This document shows, in pieces, positions 26,203 to 34,258 of a stretch of DNA of 64,000 nt. Below the pieces are notes generated by a model. That model was not told where the DNA came from. It saw nothing but the letters and a program-made list of their open reading frames with translations, and made no database searches. The stretch lies in contig JAZRJV010000001.1 of assembly GCA_045645985.1 (NCBI GenBank), positions 1 through 64,000 of the forward strand, given 5' to 3'. Position numbers and translations under genes: made by a program. The stretch comes from RGIG9060 sp045645985. Lineage in GTDB: Bacteria; Spirochaetota; Spirochaetia; Treponematales; Treponemataceae. Position 1 is the stretch's first letter. Each line of letters opens with the position of its first letter.

Positions 26203-27816
26203 TTAAAATTTTTCTAAAGTTCGTTTTACTCTTTCGATTGATTTTTCTACACCTAAAATCAAAATTGAACCCATCAAAGGAGGAGAAACTCTACTTCCTG
26301 TAACAGCCATTCGAACAGGCATCATAAAGTCACCCATTTTGATTCCTAATTCTTCTGCACAAGATTTTGCAAGAGCTTCTTGTTCTTCGTGAGAAAGGGA
26401 CGGAAGTGCTTTGATAAAATCAATTGCTTTTTCAAGAACTTCTTTTGTTTTTGCTGCGTCCAATTTTTTAGGAATGATTTGTTCAACTGGTGGAACAACT
26501 GGTTCTGTAAATAAGAATCTTACCATTTCAGCAGCATCAGTTAAATAGTGAACCCGTTCTTTGATTAAAGGCATAACTTCCATCAATTTTGCTTTTACTT
26601 CAGCAGATGAAAGTCCACCAACTGATTTTACAGGAGCAAATCCGAAAGCCCCGGAAGCTAAAACTTCGTCACTTGCAAGAACTGGTTCTCCGTCTTCCCC
26701 AAGAGCAACACCAGAAACCGCTGGTCCTACTTTAGGAGCTGGGAATTGTTCAGATACATTTACTGGTAAAGCAGCGTCCCCTGTTCCTGTGATAAAAGGA
26801 AGAACAGCATTATATAATTCTTCATCTGTTTTAAGACGCATATATTGACCGTTAAACCATTCAAGTTTTTTGTAGTCAAAAACTGCCCCTGCTTTGTTTA
26901 AGTGTTCCATTTTGAAAAGGCGCTCTAAATCTTCCATTGGGAACATATCGCGGCCTTCTTCGTAAGAACAACCGAGCATTGCAACATAATTTACGATAGC
27001 TTCTGGCAAATATCCTCTAGCACGAAATTCGTTTACACTTGTAGCACCATGTCGCTTTGAAAGTTTTTGTCCGTCAGAACCATTTACCATAGGAAGATGG
27101 CAGAACTGAGGTGGTTCCCAACCAAAAGCACGATACATTTGCACATGGAGAGGTGTTGAAGGAATCCATTCTTGAGCTCGCATAACATGAGTGATTTTCA
27201 TAAAGTGGTCATCAATGATGTTTGCAAGGTGATAAGTTGGAAAGCCATCGCTTTTTAACAAAACAGGGTCTGGGCTGATATCTTCATTTTTCCATTCGAT
27301 ATCACCTAAAAGTGCGTCATTGAATTTTGTAACACCTTCTAGCGGAACTTTTAAACGAATAACATAAGGTTTTCCAGCATCAAGGTTTGCTTGAACTTCT
27401 TCTGGAGTAAGGTGACGACAGTTTCTATCATATCCAGGAGGCATTTTGTTTTTTGTTTGCAAAAGTCTGATTCTGTCTAAGCGCTCTGCATCACAGAAAC
27501 AGTAGTAAGCCTCACCTTTTTCAACAAGTTTCATTGCGTATTCTTTGTAAAGTTCAAATCGTTCTGATTGAACATAAGGTCCGTATTCTCCACCTTTTGG
27601 GCCACCTTCGTCCCAGTTGATATTCAACCAAGCCATTGTGTCATAGAGATTTTGGACATATTCTTCACCGTAGCGAGTACGGTCAGTATCTTCAAGTCTT
27701 AAAATGAATTTTCCACCATTTGCTCTGGCAAAAAGATAATTAAATAAAGCAGTACGAACTCCACCAATGTGTTGCATTCCTGTTGGTGATGGAGCATAAC
27801 GAACTCTAACTTCCAT
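26203..27816 (-). CDS. gltX: Glutamyl-tRNA synthetase with a proline/alanine/glycine-rich insertion
   Basis: A 537-residue class I synthetase that charges tRNA-Glu. The ATP-binding motifs are HIGG (in SPTGMQHIGGVRTALF) and KLSKR (in GQKLSKRHG). At about residues 343-406, near the junction of the stem-contact and anticodon-binding regions, there is a 60-residue segment rich in Ala, Gly, Pro and Val that bacterial GltX (about 470-490 residues) lacks. It accounts for the extra length, and its DNA is richer in G+C than the flanks. ATG 27816 is chosen because AAGGGG precedes it and homologues begin at this point; ATG 27888 is further upstream without an RBS. No glutaminyl-tRNA synthetase or gatCAB is in the window. 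Confidence 0.95.
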   Translation of the reverse strand: MEVRVRYAPSPTGMQHIGGVRTALFNYLFARANGGKFILRLEDTDRTRYGEEYVQNLYDTMAWLNINWDEGGPKGGEYGPYVQSERFELYKEYAMKLVEKGEAYYCFCDAERLDRIRLLQTKNKMPPGYDRNCRHLTPEEVQANLDAGKPYVIRLKVPLEGVTKFNDALLGDIEWKNEDISPDPVLLKSDGFPTYHLANIIDDHFMKITHVMRAQEWIPSTPLHVQMYRAFGWEPPQFCHLPMVNGSDGQKLSKRHGATSVNEFRARGYLPEAIVNYVAMLGCSYEEGRDMFPMEDLERLFKMEHLNKAGAVFDYKKLEWFNGQYMRLKTDEELYNAVLPFITGTGDAALPVNVSEQFPAPKVGPAVSGVALGEDGEPVLASDEVLASGAFGFAPVKSVGGLSSAEVKAKLMEVMPLIKERVHYLTDAAEMVRFLFTEPVVPPVEQIIPKKLDAAKTKEVLEKAIDFIKALPSLSHEEQEALAKSCAEELGIKMGDFMMPVRMAVTGSRVSPPLMGSILILGVEKSIERVKRTLEKF

Positions 27817-27904
27817 TTTTTTCCCCTTAATTAGAAAGAAGTATATAGATATTTTTATCATTTTACTGTTTTTAGGGAAAGTTTTCAAGATATCTATTTA
27901 AGAC

Positions 27905-27951
27905 AAAAAAATAACCGACAAGAACATTTTTGAAAAACATCCTCGTCGGTT
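27905..27951 (-). terminator. Rho-independent terminator of the first FGE-fold lipoprotein gene
   Basis: AACCGAC (27913-27919) pairs with GTCGGTT (27945-27951), with the stem extended by ATTTTT/AAAAA inner pairs, and the minus-strand T-run follows (A-run 27905-27910). A near-identical copy terminates the paralogue at 29345-29388. Confidence 0.8.
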
Positions 27952-27974
27952 AGATAATTTATTTTAGAAAATGA

Positions 27975-29243
27975 TTATTCAGTTGTGCTAACACAGGAGC
28001 GAACAACACGGAAACCTATACTAGAGGCACTGTTGAAAGGCTTATTACCATTACGATAAGAAACAGCACAATAATCTCCTTCATTTTTTGCCCAACCACC
28101 ACGAACAACTCGAGTAGTACCTAACTCAACGCCAGTTGGATTAGAGCCACCTTCACTTTCTGTATCATAACTACCAGTAAACCAGTTCCAACACCATTCC
28201 CAAGCATTTCCACTCATGTCATACACACCGAAGGCATTTGGCAATTTTTTTCCAACTTCGTGAGTTTTTACACTTTCAGTAACACCATACCAGGCATAAT
28301 CACCAAGTTTATCTAAATCGCTTGTTCCGCTGTAAGTCAATTTATCAACTGTGCTATCACCTGCACGAGCAGCATATTCCCATTCGGCTTCAGTTGGTAC
28401 TCGGTAACCTTCTGCAGAAAAATCACATACAACACTATTCCATGTAGCATCAGTTTCAGTTGGAATTTCGCCCCAATCAGAAGGATTTACACTTCCATTT
28501 ATGCTATAACATGGAGTTAAATCTTCTGCTAAGGAACGCTTATTACAATAAACTAATATGTCATACCAACTTACAGTTTCCACAGGACGATTTTCTTGAA
28601 CTTCACCTGCTGCAGGTAAATTTTCATCACCTTTATATTTACTTGGATTAGTTCCAATTACACTTTCATATTCTGCTTGAGTTACTTCGTATTTGCCCAT
28701 ATAAAATGGTTTGGTTATAGTTACTTCATGTACAGGTTTATTATTATCTTGTCCACTGTTACTTCCCATATTGAAAGTTCCAGCTGATACTAAAACAAAA
28801 CCTTCTGGTGTATACAAAGAACAAACAGTACAAACTTCATCAAAAAAAGTATGTGTTGATTTTTCGCTTATTTCATCGGAATGTTCGCAAGTTGCAACTT
28901 TCCAGTGATAAAGTCCATCTGTTGACCATTCGCTTGCAAATTCATGCACATGTGAAAGTATTGGCATTTCTGCTGTTTCCTTGTACTTACAAACAGAACA
29001 AACTCGTTCTTTTAAGCCAGATTCTTCTTCGCTTGGCTCTTTTGTTGTTGTCCAGTTGCCAAATTTATGTTCTGATTTTTCGCTTACTTGGTCTGAATGT
29101 TCGCAAGTTGCAGCTTTCCAGTGATGTGTAGCATTTTTTGACCACTTATCTGAAAATGTGTGAACATGCTCTGGTTCGGGATCTTTACATCCACAAATCA
29201 TTATTGAAATTATAATTGTAAATAATAAAACAGATTTTTTCAT
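27975..29243 (-). CDS. FGE/C-lectin-fold lipoprotein with Cys/His repeats (paralogue 1)
   Basis: A 422-residue predicted lipoprotein. The signal peptide ends at ICGC (lipid on Cys19). Residues about 26-140 hold two copies of a Cys/His/Trp repeat (HTF, W, HHWK-ATCEH, CSVCKY) seen in treponemal surface proteins. Residues about 150-418 form an SUMF1/formylglycine-generating-enzyme fold: GSNSGQDNNKPVHEVTI, KYEVTQAEY, YRVPTEAEWEYAARAG, YDMSGNAWEWCW and GFRVVRS. In Treponema denticola a lipoprotein of this fold (TvpA) displays hypervariable residues at its C-terminus. Here the variable segment is AT-rich and looks ordinary. Sulfatase maturation is unlikely because no sulfatase is near. Paralogues are at 29409 and 39254. 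Confidence 0.85.
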   Translation of the reverse strand: MKKSVLLFTIIISIMICGCKDPEPEHVHTFSDKWSKNATHHWKAATCEHSDQVSEKSEHKFGNWTTTKEPSEEESGLKERVCSVCKYKETAEMPILSHVHEFASEWSTDGLYHWKVATCEHSDEISEKSTHTFFDEVCTVCSLYTPEGFVLVSAGTFNMGSNSGQDNNKPVHEVTITKPFYMGKYEVTQAEYESVIGTNPSKYKGDENLPAAGEVQENRPVETVSWYDILVYCNKRSLAEDLTPCYSINGSVNPSDWGEIPTETDATWNSVVCDFSAEGYRVPTEAEWEYAARAGDSTVDKLTYSGTSDLDKLGDYAWYGVTESVKTHEVGKKLPNAFGVYDMSGNAWEWCWNWFTGSYDTESEGGSNPTGVELGTTRVVRGGWAKNEGDYCAVSYRNGNKPFNSASSIGFRVVRSCVSTTE

Positions 29244-29344
29244 ATAAACCCCATCAACTATATAAATTTATATTGAATATTTTATCACTAATTTATAAAT
29301 ATTTAAAGAATAATATTTGAATTATAAAAAAACCTAAAACAAAA

Positions 29345-29388
29345 ATAACCGACAAGAATATTTTTACAAAAAAATCCTCATCGGTTAT
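29345..29388 (-). terminator. Rho-independent terminator of the second FGE-fold lipoprotein gene
   Basis: ATAACCGA (29345-29352) pairs with TCGGTTAT (29381-29388), with an inner TTTTT/AAAAA stem and a minus-strand T-run. It resembles the terminator of the first paralogue, showing that the two genes were duplicated with their 3' flanks. Confidence 0.75.
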
Positions 29389-29408
29389 GCAATTTTTATA
29401 AAAAATGA

Positions 29409-30779
29409 TTATTCAGCTGTGTCTACACAAGAACGAACAACACGGAAACCAAGAGAATCACATCTCTCTGTCATATAATCATCATAACGGAATGAAACTG
29501 AACAGCAAGAAGCCATACTATCCCAACTTCCTCCACGCCAAATATGATAAGCTCCTGATAGAGCACCGGTTGGATTTGTTACAGTTTCTTTATTTATTTC
29601 TCCTTCCCAATCGTAACACCACTCAGATACATTTCCACTCATGTCGTATATTCCTAGTCTGTTAGGTGTTTTTTTACCAACTTGATGAGACCCCTTTACA
29701 CTTTCTGAACCATCTGTTATCCCAGTTGCATTATTACGATTGTACCAACCTACACTGTCTAAACCAGAATTAAAATCAGACTCATAGCCTAATTCACCTT
29801 CAGTATTTGCTCCACTAAAAGAATAATTCCAATCTGGTTGAGTTTGATCACCACCTCGAGCGGCATATTCCCATTCTGCTTCAGTTGGCAATCGATAACC
29901 ATTAGCATTTGGAACTAATTCCACAGTAGCATCAGCAATATACCATCCTTGACGCCCTGCTGCAGGTTCTACGAGTTTTAATTCAATAGTATATGCTGGA
30001 GTTAAACCTTCTTTTTGGCTCAATACATTGCAAAACCAAACAGCATCATACCAAGAAATGTGATCTACAGGGCGTTTTTCTTGGATTTCACCCTCAAATA
30101 ATGTGTATTCTGCACTATTTTTAACACAAGCAGATGGATAGAGTTCTAAATCACAAATATCACCTTCAAAATCTAAGACTTGCCCGTTCATTACACTTGC
30201 ATATTGTTCTTGAGTTATTTCGTACTTTGAAATATAAAAATCGCTTAAAGTAACTGTTCTGCCTTCTTTAAATACACTTGGGAAATTATTAGAATCTTCA
30301 CTTCCAACAATAGTATCACCTTTTACTAAAACAAAACCTTCTGGTGTATACAAAGAACAAACACTACAAACTTCATCAACAAAAGTATGTTCTGATTTTT
30401 CACTTATTTGGTCTGTATGTTCGCAAGTGGCAACCTTCCAGTGAGAAAGTCCATCTGTTGTCCATTCAGTTGCAAATTTATGTGTATGTGAAAGTATTGC
30501 CAATTCTGAAGTTTCCTTATACTTACAAACAGAGCAACTTCGTTCTTTTATTCCAGTTTCATCTTCTGTAGGTTCTTTTGTTGTTGTCCAGTTGCCGAAT
30601 TTATGCTCTGCTTTACCACTTACTTCGCTTGTATGTTCACAAGTTGCAACCTTCCAGTGATGTGTTGCATTTTTTGACCACTTATCTGAAAATGTATGAG
30701 TATGGGCAGGTTCTGGATCTTTACAGCCACAAATTAAAATTGAAATTATAATTGTAAATAATAAAACAGATTTTTTCAT
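29409..30779 (-). CDS. FGE/C-lectin-fold lipoprotein with Cys/His repeats (paralogue 2)
   Basis: A 456-residue lipoprotein with a signal peptide nearly identical to that of paralogue 1 (lipobox ICGC, Cys19), two Cys/His repeats (about 26-145) and an SUMF1-type domain from about 150. Landmarks are KYEITQEQYASVM, DHISWYDAVWFCN, YRLPTEAEWEYAARGG, YDMSGNVSEWCYD and RGGSW. The segment between RGGSW and GFRVVRS differs strongly from both paralogues, which is the region that varies in C-lectin-fold receptors. Surface location outside the inner membrane and ligand binding are inferred from the fold. It lies 165 bases upstream of paralogue 1, each with its own promoter region and terminator, and both are read leftward. 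Confidence 0.85.
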   Translation of the reverse strand: MKKSVLLFTIIISILICGCKDPEPAHTHTFSDKWSKNATHHWKVATCEHTSEVSGKAEHKFGNWTTTKEPTEDETGIKERSCSVCKYKETSELAILSHTHKFATEWTTDGLSHWKVATCEHTDQISEKSEHTFVDEVCSVCSLYTPEGFVLVKGDTIVGSEDSNNFPSVFKEGRTVTLSDFYISKYEITQEQYASVMNGQVLDFEGDICDLELYPSACVKNSAEYTLFEGEIQEKRPVDHISWYDAVWFCNVLSQKEGLTPAYTIELKLVEPAAGRQGWYIADATVELVPNANGYRLPTEAEWEYAARGGDQTQPDWNYSFSGANTEGELGYESDFNSGLDSVGWYNRNNATGITDGSESVKGSHQVGKKTPNRLGIYDMSGNVSEWCYDWEGEINKETVTNPTGALSGAYHIWRGGSWDSMASCCSVSFRYDDYMTERCDSLGFRVVRSCVDTAE

Positions 30780-30903
30780 ATACCCCCCATCAAATATATA
30801 AACTTATGTAGAATATTTTATCACTAATTCAACGGTTTTTAAAGTATGCTCGAAAAAAAAGAAAACTTCACCTCTGTTATTTTAAATATTTTCAGTAAGA
30901 ATC

Positions 30904-31071
30904 TCAACAAAAGCAATCTAAACTGCTAAAAATTTCAAACTGTTTTTCATAATCAGTGCAATCTTGATTCATCACTTTCAAAACATACAAATTTTCATCT
31001 TCATTTTTTACAAGATATGCAGTACCAGTTTTTCCCTTTCCTAAAGTTCGTAAAATTTTATATCCAAACAT
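30904..31071 (-). pseudogene. Truncated protein-kinase-fold N-lobe fragment
   Basis: A 55-codon reading frame opens MFGYKILRTLGKGKTGTAYL and continues to a VLKVM strand. This is the glycine-rich nucleotide loop (LGKGKTGTAY) and the beta-3 lysine of a protein-kinase or kinase-like phosphotransferase fold. It stops at a TGA after CFC, so the catalytic C-lobe is missing. No continuation is seen in other frames downstream. It is best read as the remnant of a decayed or recombined gene between paralogue 2 and the Rpn-type nuclease, though a small expressed protein cannot be excluded. No convincing RBS is present. The rest of the 330-base gap shows nothing else. Confidence 0.55.
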
Positions 31072-31114
31072 TGATTACATAACGACAAACTCCAATTATG
31101 TGAAGGTAGATAAT

Positions 31115-31906
31115 TTATTGAAGATTTTTTATTTCTTCTTCAGAAAGTCCAGTTGCTTTTGATATATTTTCAATTGATAGATTCATCGATAACAAATTCT
31201 TAGCAGTTTCTATAGCCTTTTCTTTGGCACCTTGACAGATTCCTTCATTTCTTGCTTTAAAATATATGTCTTGGTCGTGAATGTTCACAGTAGAATACTC
31301 CTTCCTATTGACTTCTTTTGATTTTATATCCTTGATAAAAGCCTCTATTCTATCGGTAAAATCGTCAGATACTTCTCTAGAATTAATATACCTTAAGAAT
31401 GATTTTATTGCTACATCTTTTTCTTGTTCATAAGCTTTTGCATTAAAAAATTTCTTGATAGTTTTATCTTTTAGTGAAACATTTAAATCTTCTAAACAGC
31501 GATTTTCAAAAGTATAAATCGGAAAATTTTTATTAAAAGGATCGTAAGTACAAATAAAAATAACAAAACTTTCTGGTAATTTAGAATAATGTTCGCCTTT
31601 AAGTAAACTATCGGTATCAACCATTGATTGATAATATCTAGTTCTAAATGGCAAATCCATATCAAGAGCGTTTTGAAGTTCTATATCGAAAACTTTATCG
31701 CTATCTTTGACATAAACATCAAGCCTTACTCCTTTAGTTTCGTAGTATGGACTAATAGTTTTTTCAATCTCAGGATAGACTAAATAGTCAATCTTAATTT
31801 TGAGCAATCGTTCCAATAATTCTTTACAAATTTCTTCATTTTGTAAAACTTTTTCAAACATATAATGATCTGAAAAAGTTAAATCTTCAAATTTTTTAAA
31901 AATCAT
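31115..31906 (-). CDS. Rpn-family PD-(D/E)XK nuclease (copy 1)
   Basis: A 263-residue protein of the Rpn/PDDEXK-transposase family, known in E. coli (RpnA-E) as DNA endonucleases that promote RecA-independent recombination. FEDLTFSDHYMFEKVLQNEE is the standard N-terminus. The active-site Asp and the E-x-Q pair stand in GVRLDVYVKDSDKVFDIELQ (about 74-93), and RTRYYQSM follows. The C-terminal part (KEKAIETAKNLLSMNLS) is the helical tail typical of the family. ATG 31906 is used; starts at 31924 and 31966 lie upstream without a better RBS. The second copy at 40881 shares gene order with FGE-fold lipoproteins and hairpin repeats. Confidence 0.87.
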   Translation of the reverse strand: MIFKKFEDLTFSDHYMFEKVLQNEEICKELLERLLKIKIDYLVYPEIEKTISPYYETKGVRLDVYVKDSDKVFDIELQNALDMDLPFRTRYYQSMVDTDSLLKGEHYSKLPESFVIFICTYDPFNKNFPIYTFENRCLEDLNVSLKDKTIKKFFNAKAYEQEKDVAIKSFLRYINSREVSDDFTDRIEAFIKDIKSKEVNRKEYSTVNIHDQDIYFKARNEGICQGAKEKAIETAKNLLSMNLSIENISKATGLSEEEIKNLQ

Positions 31907-32029
31907 CCCAATAACACCCCACATAAATTTTTGTTTACATGAAATATTATCTAAGCAAAAACGCAAAATTTAATAAAACTTACAAAAAAAATTATATCAC
32001 GATTTTATAGGGAAATAAATAAAAGAGAT

Positions 32030-32064
32030 GTCACACGGATTGGAAATGTCTAACGACATTTCTC
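32030..32064. repeat. Dispersed CACGCGGATT + TAAC-loop hairpin (copy 2)
   Basis: GTCACACGGATTG is followed by the perfect hairpin GAAATGTC-TAAC-GACATTTC. Compared with copies 1 and 3 both stem arms have changed together while the loop and the CAC(A/G)CGGATT tag are kept. It lies upstream of the first Rpn nuclease gene. Confidence 0.65.
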
Positions 32065-32109
32065 TACATAAAATACATCTCGCAAACAGTCTTTTTCTAC
32101 CCAATCGCG

Positions 32110-32345
32110 AAAAGTTTGCAAAACCACATTGCGTGCAGAAATAACTTTGCAAGAAACTTTTATAACACAACTTAGTGCAAAAAAGGCGTAGCCAAAAATT
32201 GACACAGCCCTGCATTGAGGAGCAAAGCGACGAACTAGCAGGGACTGGGGCGATTTTGGGAGAGAGCCTTTTTGGTCTAATCTTGTAAATAAAATTATTT
32301 TTCCAAAGTTATTTCTGGTGTAAATAATTTTGCAAAATTTTTAAG
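32110..32345. repeat. Family-2 dispersed stem element (copy 2)
   Basis: Between outer TTTGCAAAA motifs lies a long hairpin based on AAAAAAGGC (32178-32186) / GCCTTTTT (32266-32273), with the GCGTAG-type start (GGCGTAGCCAAAAAT) and an inner CCAAAAAT/ATTTTGG-like stem. A CCCTGC/GCAGGG hairpin sits at the tip. It fills most of the 520-base gap between acpT and the Rpn gene, in which no protein gene is convincing. Confidence 0.6.
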
Positions 32346-32383
32346 AAATTTTTGTAACCTTTTTTACACAGAGAAGTTTACTT

Positions 32384-32489
32384 TATAGATAGCAAGAACA
32401 AACCACTGCAAATTGTTATGTTTCTGCATCCTTCTCCTCTCCTTTTTTTTGCCTTCTTTGTAAAGTTTTTATGAAGAAGGCTTTTTTTT
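32384..32489 (+). ncRNA. Candidate small RNA with C-rich loop and strong terminator
   Basis: A plus-strand terminator, GCCTTCTT (32451-32458) / AAGAAGGC (32474-32481) followed by eight T, has no plus-strand gene in front of it. About 70 bases upstream is a TATAGA-like box (32384-32389). The interval carries a pyrimidine-rich stretch CCTTCTCCTCTCC that is complementary to Shine-Dalgarno sequences, as in C-rich regulatory RNAs. The 3' end runs onto the acpT stop codon on the other strand. The promoter is weak. Confidence 0.35.
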
Positions 32490-33132
32490 ACAAATTAAAA
32501 TCCACAAATTCAAGATTTGATGCAAAGTCATTTTCTTTGGCACAAACCGAAATTTTATATCCTAAAAATTCATATTCTTTGAAATTGCAATCACACAAAA
32601 TTCCGTCGCGAAAAACTTTTATTGAATCATCAAAAGCAAATTCGATTCGATTTAGAGCAAGTTTCATTCCCTCGCCAGTAAACTTCATATAAGATTCTTT
32701 CATTGTCCATAAACGAAAAAACTGATTTATTTTTTCTTCACAAGAAAATTTTTCAAGATAAGCAACTTCGTTTTGAGTAAAAAATCTTTTTTCAAAACCG
32801 CTTTTTACAGAACGGATTTTTTCGATATCGCAACCAACTGGATTTTCACTTACAGAACAAATCACAAAATTATCAGAATGAGAAATGTTAAAAAAAATTC
32901 CGTCAATTTCGGGCTTTTTGTTATTTCCAAATTTTACATCTTGCAAATTCAAATTATTTTGCAATAAAATTTTTTGTAACAAAAGAGTTGATACAAAACT
33001 TTGCTTTCTTCCCTCAAGATTTTTATGAGACAAAATTTTTTCTTTTCGGTCTTGTAAAAATTCATCAAGTAAATTTGGATTTTCTTTTGGGTCGGGAAGA
33101 TTTAAAATATTTGCAACAAAAGTTTTTACCAT
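32488..33132 (-). CDS. 4'-phosphopantetheinyl transferase (Sfp/AcpT type)
   Basis: A 214-residue enzyme that transfers 4'-phosphopantetheine from coenzyme A to a serine on carrier proteins. The magnesium- and CoA-binding motifs are VGCDIEKIR (about 108-116) and WTMKESYMKFTGEGM (about 141-155). The length and two-fold pseudo-symmetry match Sfp-type rather than AcpS-type enzymes. No polyketide or peptide synthase is in the window, so its partner is probably the fatty-acid acyl carrier protein or a cluster elsewhere. It is a leftward single gene, divergent from the EpmA-like gene. Confidence 0.88.
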   Translation of the reverse strand: MVKTFVANILNLPDPKENPNLLDEFLQDRKEKILSHKNLEGRKQSFVSTLLLQKILLQNNLNLQDVKFGNNKKPEIDGIFFNISHSDNFVICSVSENPVGCDIEKIRSVKSGFEKRFFTQNEVAYLEKFSCEEKINQFFRLWTMKESYMKFTGEGMKLALNRIEFAFDDSIKVFRDGILCDCNFKEYEFLGYKISVCAKENDFASNLEFVDFNL

Positions 33133-33245
33133 AAAATAAATTATATCGCGATTTTTTTCTTTTTTCTACAGTTGATTTGAACAAGATTTTTGAACAAATT
33201 TTATAGATGACATTTGCAAAAAAAATCGATATACTAAAAAAACTT

Positions 33246-34256
33246 ATGGATACAGAATTACTAATTCAGCGCTCAAATATAATTTCTTCCTTACGAGAAT
33301 TTTTTTCGCAAAATAATTTTTTAGAAGTTGACACTCCAGCCTTAAGTCCAACTTTGATTCCAGAAACTTGTTTGGAAATTTTTAAAACTGAATACATCAA
33401 ACCTTGGTCAGAAAAAAAACAAGATTTATTTCTCGTGCCCTCTCCAGAAGTTTACATCAAACCTTTGATTGCAAAACACAAACTTTCGGTTTTTCAAATT
33501 TCAAAATGTTACCGAAATGTTGAATCCGTAGGTAGAACTCACAGCCCAGAATTTACAATGCTTGAATATTACAAACTTGATGCAAATTACATGGATTCTC
33601 TCGATTTAACCGAGAAACTTTTTGTTTTTCTCGATAAAAAATTTAATTTGCCACAAGATTTAAAACCACCTTTCAAAAGATTAACAATGAATCAAGCGTT
33701 TTTTGACTGCGCTGGATTTTATCTTTCTGATTGTCAAAAAGTTGAAGATTTAGCAAAACAAGCAAGAAAACTTGATTTATACGAACCAGAAAATTCACCT
33801 TTTGAAACTTGGACTTGGGAAGAACTTTACAATTTGATTTTTGTGCAAATCGTTGAGCCAAATCTTCCAAAAGAAAAAGGCGTATTTTTGCTAGATTATC
33901 CCAAAGCGGTTCCTTGCTTGGCTCAAGATGTAAAAAATTCTGAAAAAAATCAAAATCTTCCTTGCAAAGAACGCTGGGAACTTTATTGTCGCGGAATTGA
34001 ACTTGCAAATTGTTACAGCGAAGAAACGGAAGCGCAAAACATAAAAGAATATTTTGAAAATGAAGGAAATCTTAAAAACAAAACTGCTCTTGTTCCTCAC
34101 TCAATAAACGAAGATTATTGGAAGTTTTTTTCTAATACAGAAGGAAATTCCGGTTTTCCAAAATGTTCTGGAACTGCAATGGGCGTTGACAGATTGATTA
34201 TGCTTCTTTGTGGGAAAAATTCTATTGACGATGTTCTACATTTCCCCATAAAATAA
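33246..34256 (+). CDS. epmA: EpmA/GenX-type lysyl-tRNA-synthetase paralogue, EF-P lysyltransferase
   Basis: A 336-residue class II synthetase catalytic domain without the OB-fold anticodon domain, the hallmark of EpmA (PoxA/GenX). EpmA attaches (R)-beta-lysine to a conserved lysine of elongation factor P. Visible motifs are FLEVDTPALSPTLIPETCLE, ISKCYRNVESVGRTHSPEFTMLEYY (motif 2) and the final GTAMGVDRLIMLLCG (motif 3). EF-P at 57362 in the same window carries the target lysine in NPGKGTAFAR. The EpmB aminomutase is not in the window. ATG 33246 is used since homologues begin there; 33207 is in frame without a better RBS. The gene ends immediately before leader element C. Confidence 0.88.
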   Translation: MDTELLIQRSNIISSLREFFSQNNFLEVDTPALSPTLIPETCLEIFKTEYIKPWSEKKQDLFLVPSPEVYIKPLIAKHKLSVFQISKCYRNVESVGRTHSPEFTMLEYYKLDANYMDSLDLTEKLFVFLDKKFNLPQDLKPPFKRLTMNQAFFDCAGFYLSDCQKVEDLAKQARKLDLYEPENSPFETWTWEELYNLIFVQIVEPNLPKEKGVFLLDYPKAVPCLAQDVKNSEKNQNLPCKERWELYCRGIELANCYSEETEAQNIKEYFENEGNLKNKTALVPHSINEDYWKFFSNTEGNSGFPKCSGTAMGVDRLIMLLCGKNSIDDVLHFPIK

Positions 34257-34258
34257 TA

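Noticed and set aside
26561..26848. A 95-codon plus-strand frame inside gltX
   Set aside because: It is antisense to the GC-rich insertion of gltX, whose own frame is unambiguous; a shadow of that composition.
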